In this document: positions 36,848-45,582 of the stretch, piece by piece
Layout of the letters: every line of letters starts with the position of its first letter
Numbering within the stretch: the first letter of the stretch is position 1
Origin: Sporobacter sp963675425
GTDB lineage: Bacteria > Bacillota > Clostridia > Oscillospirales > Oscillospiraceae
Assembly: GCA_963675425.1 (NCBI GenBank)
Contig: OY776214.1
Location: 2,790,001 to 2,854,000 of the forward strand
DNA: 64,000 bases
Reading direction: 5' to 3'
The notes under the pieces: generated by a model
Told to the model about the DNA's origin: nothing
The model's database searches: none
What the model saw: the letters and a program-made list of their open reading frames with translations, nothing else
Program-made: the position numbers and the translations under genes

Positions 36848-37681
36848 TTACGACGTATGTAGATCGCGTGCTTCCCGATAGCCCTCAGGGCATTCCAGCG
36901 AGTCGGGCGGGAAGAACTCGTCGACGGGGAAGTTGATTCTCGAGAAGAGGCTGCAGGGGTCTTCCTCGTTGGAGCCGATGCACTCCTTATCGGGCATGCA
37001 GTAGTCATAGGACGGGATGAGCAGCTGTGTATCGCGCTCCAGACGGACGATGGAGAACTGTCCGAGCGTTACGAGTACGCGGCGCCTGGGCTGCTCCAGG
37101 AGCAGTTCGTTTGAAAAGCTTTCGGTGATGAAGTTCGGCAGTTCCATGGGGCACAGCTCATCATCACGCGGATGGTCGCAGACGTCCACGAGCTTCATGC
37201 CCAGGATGATCGGATCGACGGATTCCACGACGCAGACCGGTAAATTGGTCGACTCGATCGTACGCGAATCCAGATCGTTCAGATTGACTTTTGAAGTGAA
37301 GACCCTGGCGCGTCCTTCGCTCCCGAAGAGCATGACTCTTTTGTCGAATATACAAAGGCCTGAAATTTCGGCGGACCGATTGACAAGGGAGTAGGCCTCG
37401 CCCTTGACCTTGTAGAAATACCTGAGATCGCAGGTGTAGTATCCTTTGTTGAAAGCGACTTCCTCGACATCTATCGTGACATACAACAGCTTGGCTGATT
37501 TTGCACGGATGCTGACGGCGTTTTCTATGTAGCACTGGGATTCCCGAGTCGGATAAAGCCGCAGGTCTTCGATACAGTCTTTATCCCGGCAAGAATCATA
37601 TATCTTACGTGTATGCACGCAAACGGCCTCTCTGATGCAGGAGTTTTCCTGTACGGGGCCCGGTAAAACCCGATCTGGCAT
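36848..37681 (-). CDS. Conserved clostridial Cys-rich protein, unknown
   Basis: A 277-residue protein with 14 Cys and no signal peptide or membrane segment. It begins with a C-rich stretch containing CIREAVCVHTRKIYDSCRDK and DCIEDLRLYP, then a long beta-rich body. I recall similar proteins as widespread but uncharacterised in spore-forming Clostridia, and a spore-coat role is possible; the sequence does not prove it. A strong AAGGAGG site supports ATG 37681. It is monocistronic and faces away from ruvC. Confidence 0.7.
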   Translation of the reverse strand: MPDRVLPGPVQENSCIREAVCVHTRKIYDSCRDKDCIEDLRLYPTRESQCYIENAVSIRAKSAKLLYVTIDVEEVAFNKGYYTCDLRYFYKVKGEAYSLVNRSAEISGLCIFDKRVMLFGSEGRARVFTSKVNLNDLDSRTIESTNLPVCVVESVDPIILGMKLVDVCDHPRDDELCPMELPNFITESFSNELLLEQPRRRVLVTLGQFSIVRLERDTQLLIPSYDYCMPDKECIGSNEEDPCSLFSRINFPVDEFFPPDSLECPEGYREARDLHTS

Positions 37682-37771
37682 TTGTTTTCCTCCTTGATAG
37701 AATGAAATGGGTGTGTTTTACTTCAATACAGTGTATGCGTCGTCTTTAATAGTGTGAAATAAGACGCACAG

Positions 37772-37800
37772 TTGCCAGCCCTTACGGCTTGTGGTAAAAT
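37772..37800 (+). promoter_or_regulatory. Promoter of ruvCAB
   Basis: TTGCCA (37772-37777), a 17-nt spacer and TAAAAT (37795-37800). Confidence 0.6.
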
Positions 37801-37903
37801 ACTGGCATTGGTTTATAGGTGTTTATACTAACTGAGATATTATATGAGCGGTTTTGGTAAAGGGACTGTTCACAACATAAAAAGAAGGCGACGGGGGATA
37901 CAG

Positions 37904-38416
37904 ATGATCATTCTTGGCATAGATCCGGGGATTGCCACTGTGGGTTTCGGGGTTATCGAAGCATCTGGGAGCCGCCAGTCGCTTATTCGCTGCGGTGTCA
38001 TCCGCACGGATGCCGGACTGCGGCTTGCCAGCCGTCTGGATCAGATTTATCGTGATGCCGGCTCGCTTCTCGATACGTTCAAGCCCGATGCGGTGGCGAT
38101 CGAGGAGCTGTTTTTTAATACAAACCTCAAAACGGGCATATCCGTGGCGCATGGCCGCGGCGTCCTGATTCTGGCGGGTGAGGAACGCGGTATTCCAATG
38201 TATGAATATACACCGCTGCAGGTCAAGCAGACGGTTGCCGGATACGGCAGAGCGGAAAAAAAGCAGGTGATGGAAATGGTCCGGCGGCTGCTGTTGATGG
38301 ATGCCGTTCCAAAGCCGGATGACGCGGCCGACGCGCTGGCTATCGCCATTTGCCACGCGCGTACGGCGGGCTCGCTCCTTAACCTGAACGGAGGCAATAT
38401 ATGTTCTACTATTTAG
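37904..38416 (+). CDS. ruvC: Holliday junction resolvase RuvC
   Basis: RuvC cuts Holliday junctions during recombination. It starts MIILGIDPGIATVGFG with the catalytic Asp7, followed by AIEELFF and the late DAADALAIAICH acidic residues. The 170 residues are normal. The frame is open upstream to 37844, but ATG 37904 gives the family N-terminus behind GGGGGA. It overlaps ruvA by 16 nt. Confidence 0.96.
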   Translation: MIILGIDPGIATVGFGVIEASGSRQSLIRCGVIRTDAGLRLASRLDQIYRDAGSLLDTFKPDAVAIEELFFNTNLKTGISVAHGRGVLILAGEERGIPMYEYTPLQVKQTVAGYGRAEKKQVMEMVRRLLLMDAVPKPDDAADALAIAICHARTAGSLLNLNGGNICSTI

Positions 38417-39009
38417 AAGGCGTTGTGACGATTCTGGAGCAAAATCTCGCGGTTATTGACGTTGGCGGCGCGGGCTATGCGTGTTACACGACAATGAATA
38501 CGCTGTCTCATCTTGAAACAGGGAAGAAGGCCCGACTTTATACATACTGCAATATCCGAGAGGATGCCTTCGATATCTACGGCTTTTTCGAGCCGGGTGA
38601 GAAGCGTTTTTTTGAACAGCTGCTCAGTGTGTCGGGTATCGGCCCGAAGGCGGCGTTGTCAATCCTGTCGTCAGGCACGCCGGCGTCTCTGGCCATGGCA
38701 ATCGCCGGCGGCGACGAGCGGGCGCTGACGCTTGCCCCGGGTATCGGGAAAAAGATTGCCCAGCGCGTTATTTTGGAGCTCAAGGATAAGATTTCGAAAG
38801 ATGCGTCCGCGACAGCCGGATCAGGCACTGTTTCAATGCCGGCCGCCGCCGGCTTGCCGGGAGTAAAGATGTCGGACGTTGCCTCCGCACTGGCTGTGCT
38901 GGGCTACAGCCAAGGCGAGATTTCGTCTGCGCTGCGCGGTGTGGATACCGATGCGCTGAGCGTTGAGGAGATCATCCGGGAAGTACTTAAAAACAGCCTG
39001 AAAGGGTAA
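38401..39009 (+). CDS. ruvA: Holliday junction branch migration protein RuvA
   Basis: RuvA binds the junction and loads the RuvB motor. The 202 residues contain the N-terminal OB fold (MFYYLEGVVTILEQN), the helix-hairpin-helix motifs LLSVSGIGPKAALSIL and LTLAPGIGKKIAQRVI, and the C-terminal RuvB-binding domain (VASALAVLGYSQGEI). It begins inside the ruvC end behind CGGAGG, giving tight coupling. Confidence 0.97.
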   Translation: MFYYLEGVVTILEQNLAVIDVGGAGYACYTTMNTLSHLETGKKARLYTYCNIREDAFDIYGFFEPGEKRFFEQLLSVSGIGPKAALSILSSGTPASLAMAIAGGDERALTLAPGIGKKIAQRVILELKDKISKDASATAGSGTVSMPAAAGLPGVKMSDVASALAVLGYSQGEISSALRGVDTDALSVEEIIREVLKNSLKG

Positions 39010-39022
39010 CGGAGCATAACAG

Positions 39023-40087
39023 ATGAGTATTGATTTCACCGATGCGGCCAAACAAAGCGGCGGAGATGACGGCGAGGTGCTTTTGTCGGCGTCCTTTACA
39101 CGGGAGGACGACGGGGAGGGCGGCCTGCGTCCGCAGACGCTGGCCGATTATACGGGTCAGGAAAAAGTCAAAAGCAACCTGGCCGTTTTTATTGAAGGCG
39201 CGCGCCGCCGCGGGGAGTCGCTCGACCATGTGCTGCTGCACGGCCCTCCGGGTCTGGGCAAGACCACACTCGCGGCGATTATTGCCAACGAAATGGGTGT
39301 GGCGCTACGCAAAACCTCAGGACCGGCTATCGAGAAGCCGAAGGACCTGGCAGCGCTGTTAACCAATTTAAATGAAAACGATATATTATTTATAGATGAG
39401 ATCCACCGGATGAACCGCGCCATTGAGGAAATTTTATATCCGGCCATGGAGGATAAGCAGATCGATATCATTATCGGGCAGGGGCCGGCGGCTACATCGA
39501 TTTGTCTGGAATTGAAAAATTTCACACTCATCGGTGCCACCACGCGCTCGGGACAGCTGTCCTCGCCGCTCCGCGACCGGTTCGGCATTGACCTGAAGCT
39601 GGAGCTTTATACGACGAAGGAGCTTACACACATCGTCGAACGCTCGGCAAAGCTGTTGGGCATTCCGACAGAGCCGGAGGGCGCAGCGGAGATTGCGTCC
39701 AGAAGCCGGGGGACGCCGCGTATAGCCAACCGGCTTCTTCGGCGTGTGCGCGACTTTGCGGAGGTCATCGGAGACGGCATCGTCACCCGCGAGGTGGCCG
39801 ACGACGCGCTCACGCGGCTTGAGATCGACCGAACGGGCCTTGACGCCATCGACCGCCGGCTACTCATGGGCATTATCCGGTATTACGGCGGCGGGCCGGT
39901 AGGGCTTGATACGATCGCGGCGACCATCAATGAGGAGCCGATTACACTAGAGGACGTCTACGAGCCGTTTTTACTGCAGCAGGGTTTTCTGACGCGCACG
40001 CCCCGCGGGAGGTGTGTTACACGTCAGGCTTATGAGCATTTGGGGTTAACATTTACCGGCGACGATCCGGGGCAGATGAGTTTTTGA
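39023..40087 (+). CDS. ruvB: Holliday junction branch migration ATPase RuvB
   Basis: RuvB is the AAA+ motor of branch migration. Walker A is GPPGLGKTT near residues 75-83, Walker B reads ILFIDEIHRM, sensor 1 ATTRSGQLSSPLRDRFG, and the C-terminal winged helix includes GRCVTRQAYEHLG. The 354 residues are usual. It follows ruvA by 13 nt and ends the operon. Confidence 0.98.
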   Translation: MSIDFTDAAKQSGGDDGEVLLSASFTREDDGEGGLRPQTLADYTGQEKVKSNLAVFIEGARRRGESLDHVLLHGPPGLGKTTLAAIIANEMGVALRKTSGPAIEKPKDLAALLTNLNENDILFIDEIHRMNRAIEEILYPAMEDKQIDIIIGQGPAATSICLELKNFTLIGATTRSGQLSSPLRDRFGIDLKLELYTTKELTHIVERSAKLLGIPTEPEGAAEIASRSRGTPRIANRLLRRVRDFAEVIGDGIVTREVADDALTRLEIDRTGLDAIDRRLLMGIIRYYGGGPVGLDTIAATINEEPITLEDVYEPFLLQQGFLTRTPRGRCVTRQAYEHLGLTFTGDDPGQMSF

Positions 40088-40100
40088 ATAAAACTATAGG

Positions 40101-40250
40101 GGCGAACTGCGTTTTAGCCGGCGATTGCAGATCGCCCCTACGAACGGCTGTCGACCCCGCGTGACCGGGGGATTCAAACAGCTGTGAAAGAAGCTCTCCG
40201 GCATTTGCGGCGCGAATGCCGCCTCCCTTTGACAGGGGGGGAGGCTTTAA
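40101..40250. repeat. REP-like palindromes between ruvB and glmM
   Basis: The first unit has arms TAGGGGCGA and TCGCCCCTA (40101-40142), related to the one at 31651. The second is CCTCCCTTTGACAGGGGGGGAGG near 40221-40243. No promoter for glmM is clear in the 200-nt gap. Confidence 0.55.
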
Positions 40251-40287
40251 TGATGAAATAATGATGGAAAAGGAATGAGTATCTCCT

Positions 40288-41634
40288 ATGGGAAAATATT
40301 TCGGAACGGACGGTATACGTGGTATTGCCAATGAATCGCTCGAGGCGGAGCTGGCGTATAAGGTCGGCTGCGCGGCGGGGACGGTGCTGCTGGAGCTGGA
40401 AGGCGTCAGGCCGCTGATACTGATCGGTAAGGATACGCGCATATCTTCGGATATGCTGGAAGCATCGCTTATCGCGGGCATCTGCTCGGCCGGGGCCGAC
40501 GTGCTGCCCCTGGGTGTATTGCCGACACCGGCAGTGGCGTACTTAACGGTTAAAATGAAGGCCGGTATGGGCATTGTGATCTCGGCGTCTCATAACCCGT
40601 TTGAGCATAACGGCATTAAGATCTTCGATCACAATGGGTTTAAGCTCTCCGACACGCTGGAGGAGCGCATTGAGCGGATGCTCGACGGTGAGGAGCCCTG
40701 CGGCAAAAAAACGTACGGCGGCATTGGCCGCGTGCGCTCTGACGACGGGCGTGGCGCGGAGATGTATGTGGATTATCTGATCGCCGCCGCGGCCGACATC
40801 AAGGGCCTGCGCATTGTGGTTGACTGCGCCAACGGCGCGGCATCCCAAACGGCAGCACGGCTGTTTTCGTCATTCAATATTGATTTTGAGCTCCTGCATG
40901 ATCACCCGAACGGCGTCAATATCAATGATGGCTGCGGCTCGACGCATATGGAGCATCTGCGTTCTATTGTCAAGGCCGGCGGCTTTGACCTCGGCTTTGC
41001 CTTTGACGGCGATGCCGACCGCTGCCTGGCCGTTGACGAACGCGGCGAGCTTGTAGACGGCGACAAGATGATGGCGGTCATGGGGCGGCATATGAAGGTG
41101 AACGGCTGCCTTAAAAACAATGCTGTTGTCGCAACGGTGATGTCGAATATCGGTTTTCATGAGTTTGCCTCAAATAGCGGAATCGAACTGTTGTGCGCCG
41201 CCGTAGGTGACCGAAACGTGCTGGAAATGATGCAAAAGCGCGGCTGTAATATTGGCGGGGAACAGTCGGGACACATCATATTCCTCGACGATGCCACAAC
41301 AGGAGATGGTCAGTTGGCGGCCGTCAAGTTTTTAAACGTAGTGTGTTCCTCCGGGAAAAAGGTGTCCGAGCTGGTGTCCGATATACCGCAGTATCCTCAG
41401 GTATTAAAAAATTTGGAGGTATGCGGCGGCAACGCGGCCAAACAGGCCGTGATGCAAAGTGCCGAGTTGGAAAAAGCCATCCGTGAGGAGGAAGAAAAAC
41501 TGGCCGGCGCGGGCCGGATTCTCATCCGGCCGTCGGGGACGGAGGCGCTTATCCGTGTCATGGTGGAGGCCAAAACTAAAGAATTGGCCGACGAGGTGGC
41601 AACAAATCTCATTGCGGTGATTCAAACGCTTTAA
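40288..41634 (+). CDS. glmM: Phosphoglucosamine mutase
   Basis: GlmM converts glucosamine-6-phosphate to glucosamine-1-phosphate for peptidoglycan precursors. It begins MGKYFGTDGIRGIAN; the phosphorylated Ser101 is in ISASHNPFEHNGIKIF, the metal loop FDGDADRC near 235, and the phosphate-binding RPSGTEALIRVM near the end. The 448 residues are normal. The following gene has its own promoter. Confidence 0.97.
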   Translation: MGKYFGTDGIRGIANESLEAELAYKVGCAAGTVLLELEGVRPLILIGKDTRISSDMLEASLIAGICSAGADVLPLGVLPTPAVAYLTVKMKAGMGIVISASHNPFEHNGIKIFDHNGFKLSDTLEERIERMLDGEEPCGKKTYGGIGRVRSDDGRGAEMYVDYLIAAAADIKGLRIVVDCANGAASQTAARLFSSFNIDFELLHDHPNGVNINDGCGSTHMEHLRSIVKAGGFDLGFAFDGDADRCLAVDERGELVDGDKMMAVMGRHMKVNGCLKNNAVVATVMSNIGFHEFASNSGIELLCAAVGDRNVLEMMQKRGCNIGGEQSGHIIFLDDATTGDGQLAAVKFLNVVCSSGKKVSELVSDIPQYPQVLKNLEVCGGNAAKQAVMQSAELEKAIREEEEKLAGAGRILIRPSGTEALIRVMVEAKTKELADEVATNLIAVIQTL

Positions 41635-41701
41635 TAATCTGCCGACAAAGAGATGGTGGGGTGATTTTTAACTAAATATCGAAAAATATTCAGCAAAATA
41701 C

Positions 41702-41730
41702 TTGACATTATGTACAACTAACCCTATAAT
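41702..41730 (+). promoter_or_regulatory. Consensus promoter of the SigH-like gene
   Basis: TTGACA (41702-41707), a 17-nt spacer and TATAAT (41725-41730). The predicted transcription start is near 41737. Confidence 0.9.
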
Positions 41731-41768
41731 CAAGGTTGCGTGAGTCAATTTACATTTTTGGTACAATT

Positions 41769-42353
41769 ATGAGCAAATTTTACAATAACCGTGACGAAGA
41801 CCTTTGGCGAAGGGTTTCCGACGGTGATGCCGCGGCTGAGGAAGTACTGATTACAGAATACAGCCGGCTCGTAAAGATCTGTTCCCGCCCGTATTTTCTG
41901 GCCGGGGGCGACAGCGAGGATCTGATGCAGGAAGGGATGCTCGGGCTACTGGCGGCCGTGCGTCATTATAATCCGGCAAAAGACGTCAAGTTTAAAACAT
42001 ACGCCGAATTTTGTATCAGGCGGCGACTATACAGCGCGATAAAATCAGCTTCCAGGTATAAGCATATTCCACTTAATGATTATGTATCATTGGAATCTCC
42101 TGAGCTTGACGAAAGTATTACCCAAGGCATGTTTTTTTTGCGCGATCCTGAAGAATTTGTTATAGCGAGAGAGCGCGTTAATGAGATAACAGATTGTCTG
42201 AGCGGCTCTCTGTCCCGTTTTGAATCTAGAGTGCTGGGTTTGTATTTAGACGGCCTGTCTTATGAGGAAATGGCCGCCGAATTAGGCAAGCCTTCAAAAT
42301 CTGTGGATAATGCTGTGCAAAGAATCAGGAAAAAGCTTGCACAATTTAATTAA
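41769..42353 (+). CDS. sigH: RNA polymerase sigma factor, SigH/Spo0H-like
   Basis: This sigma-70 family factor of 194 residues has region 2 (RPYFLAGGDSEDLMQEGMLGL, FKTYAEFCIRRRLYSAI) and region 4 (FESRVLGLYLDGLSYEEMAAEL, SVDNAVQRIRKKL) and closely resembles SigH, which starts sporulation and stationary-phase programmes. The in-frame TTG at 41736 lies at the predicted transcription start, so ATG 41769 is chosen. No clear ribosome site precedes it, which is unusual in this genome. Family membership is secure; the SigH name is probable. Confidence 0.85.
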   Translation: MSKFYNNRDEDLWRRVSDGDAAAEEVLITEYSRLVKICSRPYFLAGGDSEDLMQEGMLGLLAAVRHYNPAKDVKFKTYAEFCIRRRLYSAIKSASRYKHIPLNDYVSLESPELDESITQGMFFLRDPEEFVIARERVNEITDCLSGSLSRFESRVLGLYLDGLSYEEMAAELGKPSKSVDNAVQRIRKKLAQFN

Positions 42354-42430
42354 GGCGATAATCAGTGAAAGCTGACCGCAAATAAACAGCCCCAAAGGGT
42401 AAGATTTTTTGTCAAAAGAGAGGTTTCAAC

Positions 42431-42709
42431 ATGTACGAGGACAAAACACTGATATGCAAGGAATGCGGTAATGAGTTTATCTTTACTGCCGGCGAGCAGG
42501 AATTCTATGCCGAGCGTGGATTCCAGAACGAGCCGCAGCGCTGCAAGCCTTGCCGTGACGCGCGGAAAAATGCTGCCCGCGGCCCGAGAGAATACTTTAC
42601 GGCCGTTTGCGCATCGTGCGGCAACGAGGCGAGAGTTCCGTTTGAGCCGAAGACCGACAGACCGGTCTACTGCAGTGAATGCTTCGCCAAGCTTCGTGAG
42701 AATGCCTGA
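42431..42709 (+). CDS. Zinc-ribbon protein
   Basis: A 92-residue protein with two zinc-binding units: CKECG...CKPC near residues 9-40 and CASCG...CSEC near 60-84. The middle segment (EQEFYAERGFQNEPQRC) is typical of zinc-ribbon proteins common in anaerobic Firmicutes and Chloroflexi. Its function is not known; nucleic-acid or protein binding is possible. AGAGAGG precedes the ATG, and a terminator follows. Confidence 0.85.
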   Translation: MYEDKTLICKECGNEFIFTAGEQEFYAERGFQNEPQRCKPCRDARKNAARGPREYFTAVCASCGNEARVPFEPKTDRPVYCSECFAKLRENA

Positions 42710-42758
42710 GTAAAGCTTACCTGGAAAGTCACAAGCTGGACGGCAACCTTACGTAAAG

Positions 42759-42794
42759 GCTTAAGCTCTGTATAAAAGCAGGGCTTAAGCTTTT
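42759..42794 (+). terminator. Terminator after the zinc-ribbon gene
   Basis: An 11-bp stem with one G-U pair (GCTTAAGCTCT with AGGGCTTAAGC), then TTTT. The rest of the gap to 43035 is AT-rich and holds only the next promoter. Confidence 0.75.
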
Positions 42795-42962
42795 GTATAC
42801 TTAAATATTGTCTTTACAGGACATTTTTACAGTAAAAATCAAGAAAGCTCAGTAAATAATGAAAGTTCTGCCAGTCAGGGCATCAATATGACAGTATTTT
42901 ATACGCGCTTTTTCTCCGTCTTCGGTTAAACTGATAAGGGTGACATTTTTTAAGCTTATTAG

Positions 42963-42991
42963 TTGAAATAATTATAGTAATCGGATATAAT
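42963..42991 (+). promoter_or_regulatory. Promoter of the DUF1858 gene
   Basis: TTGAAA (42963-42968), a 17-nt spacer and TATAAT (42986-42991). Confidence 0.8.
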
Positions 42992-43035
42992 AAATATAAT
43001 CTGGCAATAAACAGTCAATTTTGGAGGTTTAAAAT

Positions 43036-43236
43036 ATGGCTCAAATCACAAAAGATACAATCATTGCGGATATACTGAGAATAGCACCGGATTCTGTCCC
43101 GCTGTTTCAGTCCATCGGTATGCATTGCCTCGGCTGCGCGCTGTCCAGCGGCGAAACGCTCGGAGAGGCCTGCGAGGTCCACGGCGTTAATTATGACGAG
43201 TTCATCAAGCAGCTGCAGGAATACGTCAAAGAGTAA
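43036..43236 (+). CDS. DUF1858 protein
   Basis: The 66-residue helical protein has the DUF1858 pattern: an N-terminal TKDTIIADILRIAP, then PLFQSIGMHCLGCALSSGETLGEAC, in which the CLGC pair resembles the segment seen in hybrid-cluster-associated and ScdA-like (iron-sulfur repair) proteins. A role in redox or metal handling is an inference. It has its own promoter, a TTGGAGG ribosome site and a terminator. Confidence 0.88.
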   Translation: MAQITKDTIIADILRIAPDSVPLFQSIGMHCLGCALSSGETLGEACEVHGVNYDEFIKQLQEYVKE

Positions 43237-43256
43237 TTTCCAGCCCAAAAACGAGA

Positions 43257-43286
43257 AGCGGGGGACGCGATATCCCCCGCTTTTTA
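43257..43286 (+). terminator. Terminator after the DUF1858 gene
   Basis: A 9-bp stem AGCGGGGGA/TCCCCCGCT with a 7-nt loop, then TTTT. Confidence 0.88.
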
Positions 43287-43328
43287 GCTGTAAGCAGACC
43301 GGCCAATAAAAAGATAGATGTAATTATA

Positions 43329-44027
43329 ATGAGTGACATAAAAAAAATAATTTTATCGCCGCGCCTTCAGGCGGCGGCTGATTTTGTACGACCGCGCGCC
43401 GCCGTTGCCGACGTCGGAACCGATCACGGCTATATCCCCGTTTATCTCGCGCAAAACGGGCTGGCAGGGCGTATCATAGCAACAGATATAAAAGACGGCC
43501 CGCTGACAAGCGCGCGATCCTCCGCTGAGGTATATGGCGTAGCCGGCCGGGTCGATTTTATACGGACGGACGGACTGGATGGCCTGGAGCAGGCGGGGAT
43601 CGATACCGTTATATTAGCGGGGATGGGCGGCGAAACGATGCGCGGTATACTGGAAAGAGCCGGATGGACAAGAACTCAAGGCCTACAGTGCATCCTGCAG
43701 CCGCAGACAAAATGCGATGAGCTGTCGGCGTGGCTTGCCGTTAATGGATACGGACTGTCAGACGCGCGGCTTGTCCGGGATGACGGACGCATTTACATCG
43801 TTCTGCTGACCCGGGCGGGGAAGGCGAGCGAAACGCCGCTTCGGCTTTTAGTGCGTAAGCGCGATCCGCTCCTGCCGGATTATCTGGATGAATTGATCGC
43901 AAAGAAACGGCGCGTCATTACGGGGCTGCAAAAATCGGTGCGACAGGCCGACGAGTTGGCCCGTCAGGAAGAGCAGTATGAAGCGCTCCAGTGCTTGAAG
44001 GAGGAAACAAACGCATGGCAAAGGTAA
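43329..44027 (+). CDS. trmK: tRNA (adenine-22-N1)-methyltransferase
   Basis: TrmK (YqfN) methylates A22 of tRNA with SAM. The SAM-binding motif VADVGTDHGYIPVYLA lies near residues 26-41, followed by AGMGGETMRGIL and LQPQTKCDELSAWL. The C-terminal coiled coil (RVITGLQKSVRQADEL) is also typical. The 232 residues fit. It overlaps the next gene by 13 nt, the conserved trmK-yqfO pairing downstream of sigma genes in Firmicutes. Confidence 0.93.
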   Translation: MSDIKKIILSPRLQAAADFVRPRAAVADVGTDHGYIPVYLAQNGLAGRIIATDIKDGPLTSARSSAEVYGVAGRVDFIRTDGLDGLEQAGIDTVILAGMGGETMRGILERAGWTRTQGLQCILQPQTKCDELSAWLAVNGYGLSDARLVRDDGRIYIVLLTRAGKASETPLRLLVRKRDPLLPDYLDELIAKKRRVITGLQKSVRQADELARQEEQYEALQCLKEETNAWQR

Positions 44028-44809
44028 AAGAAATCTACAAGGCGCTGAAACTCATTGCTCCGCTGGAACTTAAAATGGATTTTGACAATGTCGGATTTCT
44101 CGTGGGTTTTTCTGACGCAGAGGTGTCAAGCGCGCTTGTCAGCCTTGATATCACCGACGAGGTGGTGGAGGAGGCCGTCCGGGAAAATGCGCAGCTGATC
44201 GTATCGCACCATCCGCTGTTTTTTTCGCTGAAAAGCGTAACGGATACGGACCGGACGGGCCGGAAGATCACGAAGCTGTTGTCGCACGGCATATCGGCGG
44301 TGTGTATGCATACAAATCTGGACGCCGCGTGGGGCGGCGTTAATGACGCGCTGGCCTCGGCCGCCGGGCTGACGCAGAAATCGCTGCTGCATGAGGACGT
44401 GTCCGACGCGTATGGGCAGGCGTATTCTTATGGGCGTATCGGGTATCTTGAATCGCCCATGAAGCTTTCGGAATACATGATTCTGCTTAAAAGAAGACTC
44501 GGCACAAGCGGCCTGCGCTATTATGACGCCGGGCTCGAGGTTAATAAGGTCGCCGTAGTAGGCGGTTCTGGCGGCAGCGAACTGAGGCATGCCATCGCCA
44601 ACGGCTGCGACACATTTATCACGGCAGACATCAAGTATGATGTCTTTCTGGAGGCTAAGGAGCTGCGGCTCAATCTTATCGACGGTGATCATTTCTGTAC
44701 GGAGAATGTTGTCACGCCTGCTTTAGCCGAACGTTTAAGCGAAAAATTTCCCGGAATTAAGGTCGGCGTTTCTAAGATACATGGACAAACAGCCAGCTTT
44801 TTCGTCTAA
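44015..44809 (+). CDS. Nif3-like dinuclear metal centre protein
   Basis: A 264-residue member of the Nif3/YqfO (DUF34) family. Metal ligands are visible in SHHPLFF near the N-terminal third and in DGDHFCTE near the C-terminus, with MHTNLDAAWGGVN between. The activity is unsettled; some members are linked to GTP cyclohydrolase-like chemistry or metal trafficking. ATG 44015 follows AAGGAGG and starts inside trmK. Confidence 0.92.
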   Translation: MAKVKEIYKALKLIAPLELKMDFDNVGFLVGFSDAEVSSALVSLDITDEVVEEAVRENAQLIVSHHPLFFSLKSVTDTDRTGRKITKLLSHGISAVCMHTNLDAAWGGVNDALASAAGLTQKSLLHEDVSDAYGQAYSYGRIGYLESPMKLSEYMILLKRRLGTSGLRYYDAGLEVNKVAVVGGSGGSELRHAIANGCDTFITADIKYDVFLEAKELRLNLIDGDHFCTENVVTPALAERLSEKFPGIKVGVSKIHGQTASFFV

Positions 44810-44816
44810 AAAAGTG

Positions 44817-44845
44817 TTGAAATCTTCGTGATTAACCTGTAAAAT
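44817..44845 (+). promoter_or_regulatory. Promoter of the ECF S component-coaX operon
   Basis: TTGAAA (44817-44822), a 17-nt spacer and TAAAAT (44840-44845). A leader of about 90 nt follows with a GC hairpin (CCGGCCGG-TAT-GCCGG). Confidence 0.7.
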
Positions 44846-44942
44846 GAGGCACGGTTCCGGCCGGTATGCCGGGGCTGAATATAATTGCGCTGCATCTTAC
44901 ATACTTGAAGAGTCTGGAGCAGCAGCAAGGAGGAACTGAATA

Positions 44943-45578
44943 ATGAGCAGAGCAGCCATCAGCACGGGCAAGATGGTACGTATGGCCGTACTTGTCGCAA
45001 TCGTCATTATTATGTCATTTACACCCCTTGGTTTCTTGCCGGTTGGAGCGCTGTCACTGACATTGCTTCCAATTCCGGTGGCCGTTGGAGCGATGATTTT
45101 CGGCCCTTTAGGAGGGGCGTTCTTAGGCGCACTATTTGGTATAATGTCACTTATTCGCGCATTTATGGGACTGGATCTTGGACCGATATTGTTAGCTATA
45201 AGTCCGTTTTACACGGTACTTGTTTGTGTGGTTCCGCGTATCTTAGAAGGTTGGCTGACCGGGCTTATTTTTAAAGCACTTTATAAAATAGACCGAACGC
45301 GCCTGGCAAGCTTTGCAGTCAGCGGCTTCTTGACGGCAGCATTCAACACTATTTTCTTTATGGGCGGGCTGATACTCCTTTTCTGGAATAGTTTCGTTGT
45401 CGGTTATGCGGAAGGCAGCGGTGTAACGGGAAGCGCTACGAAGATCATTTTATTCGTTTTGGGCGGTGTTGCTGTCCAAGCTTTAATTGAGGCTGGACTT
45501 TGTGCCGTCGTAAGTGGAACCATCAGTAAGATACTCATCAGGTATTTTCCAGATAAAAAAGTTATAAAGGAGTCATAA
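44943..45578 (+). CDS. ECF transporter S component, probably for pantothenate
   Basis: A 211-residue protein with about six membrane segments and the S-component pattern (VGALSLTLLPIPVAVGAMIF near residues 37-56, FGPLGGAFLGALFGIMSL). S components bind a vitamin and pair with a shared energising module (EcfA/A'/T), not in this window. It lies 4 nt before coaX, whose product phosphorylates pantothenate, so pantothenate is the likely substrate. AAGGAGG precedes the ATG. Confidence 0.75.
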   Translation: MSRAAISTGKMVRMAVLVAIVIIMSFTPLGFLPVGALSLTLLPIPVAVGAMIFGPLGGAFLGALFGIMSLIRAFMGLDLGPILLAISPFYTVLVCVVPRILEGWLTGLIFKALYKIDRTRLASFAVSGFLTAAFNTIFFMGGLILLFWNSFVVGYAEGSGVTGSATKIILFVLGGVAVQALIEAGLCAVVSGTISKILIRYFPDKKVIKES

Positions 45579-45582
45579 CCCT

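Noticed and set aside
44846..44942. Riboswitch in the leader of the ECF S component gene
   Set aside because: A GC hairpin is present, but I cannot match the sequence to any known riboswitch consensus, and no terminator or sequestered ribosome site is evident.
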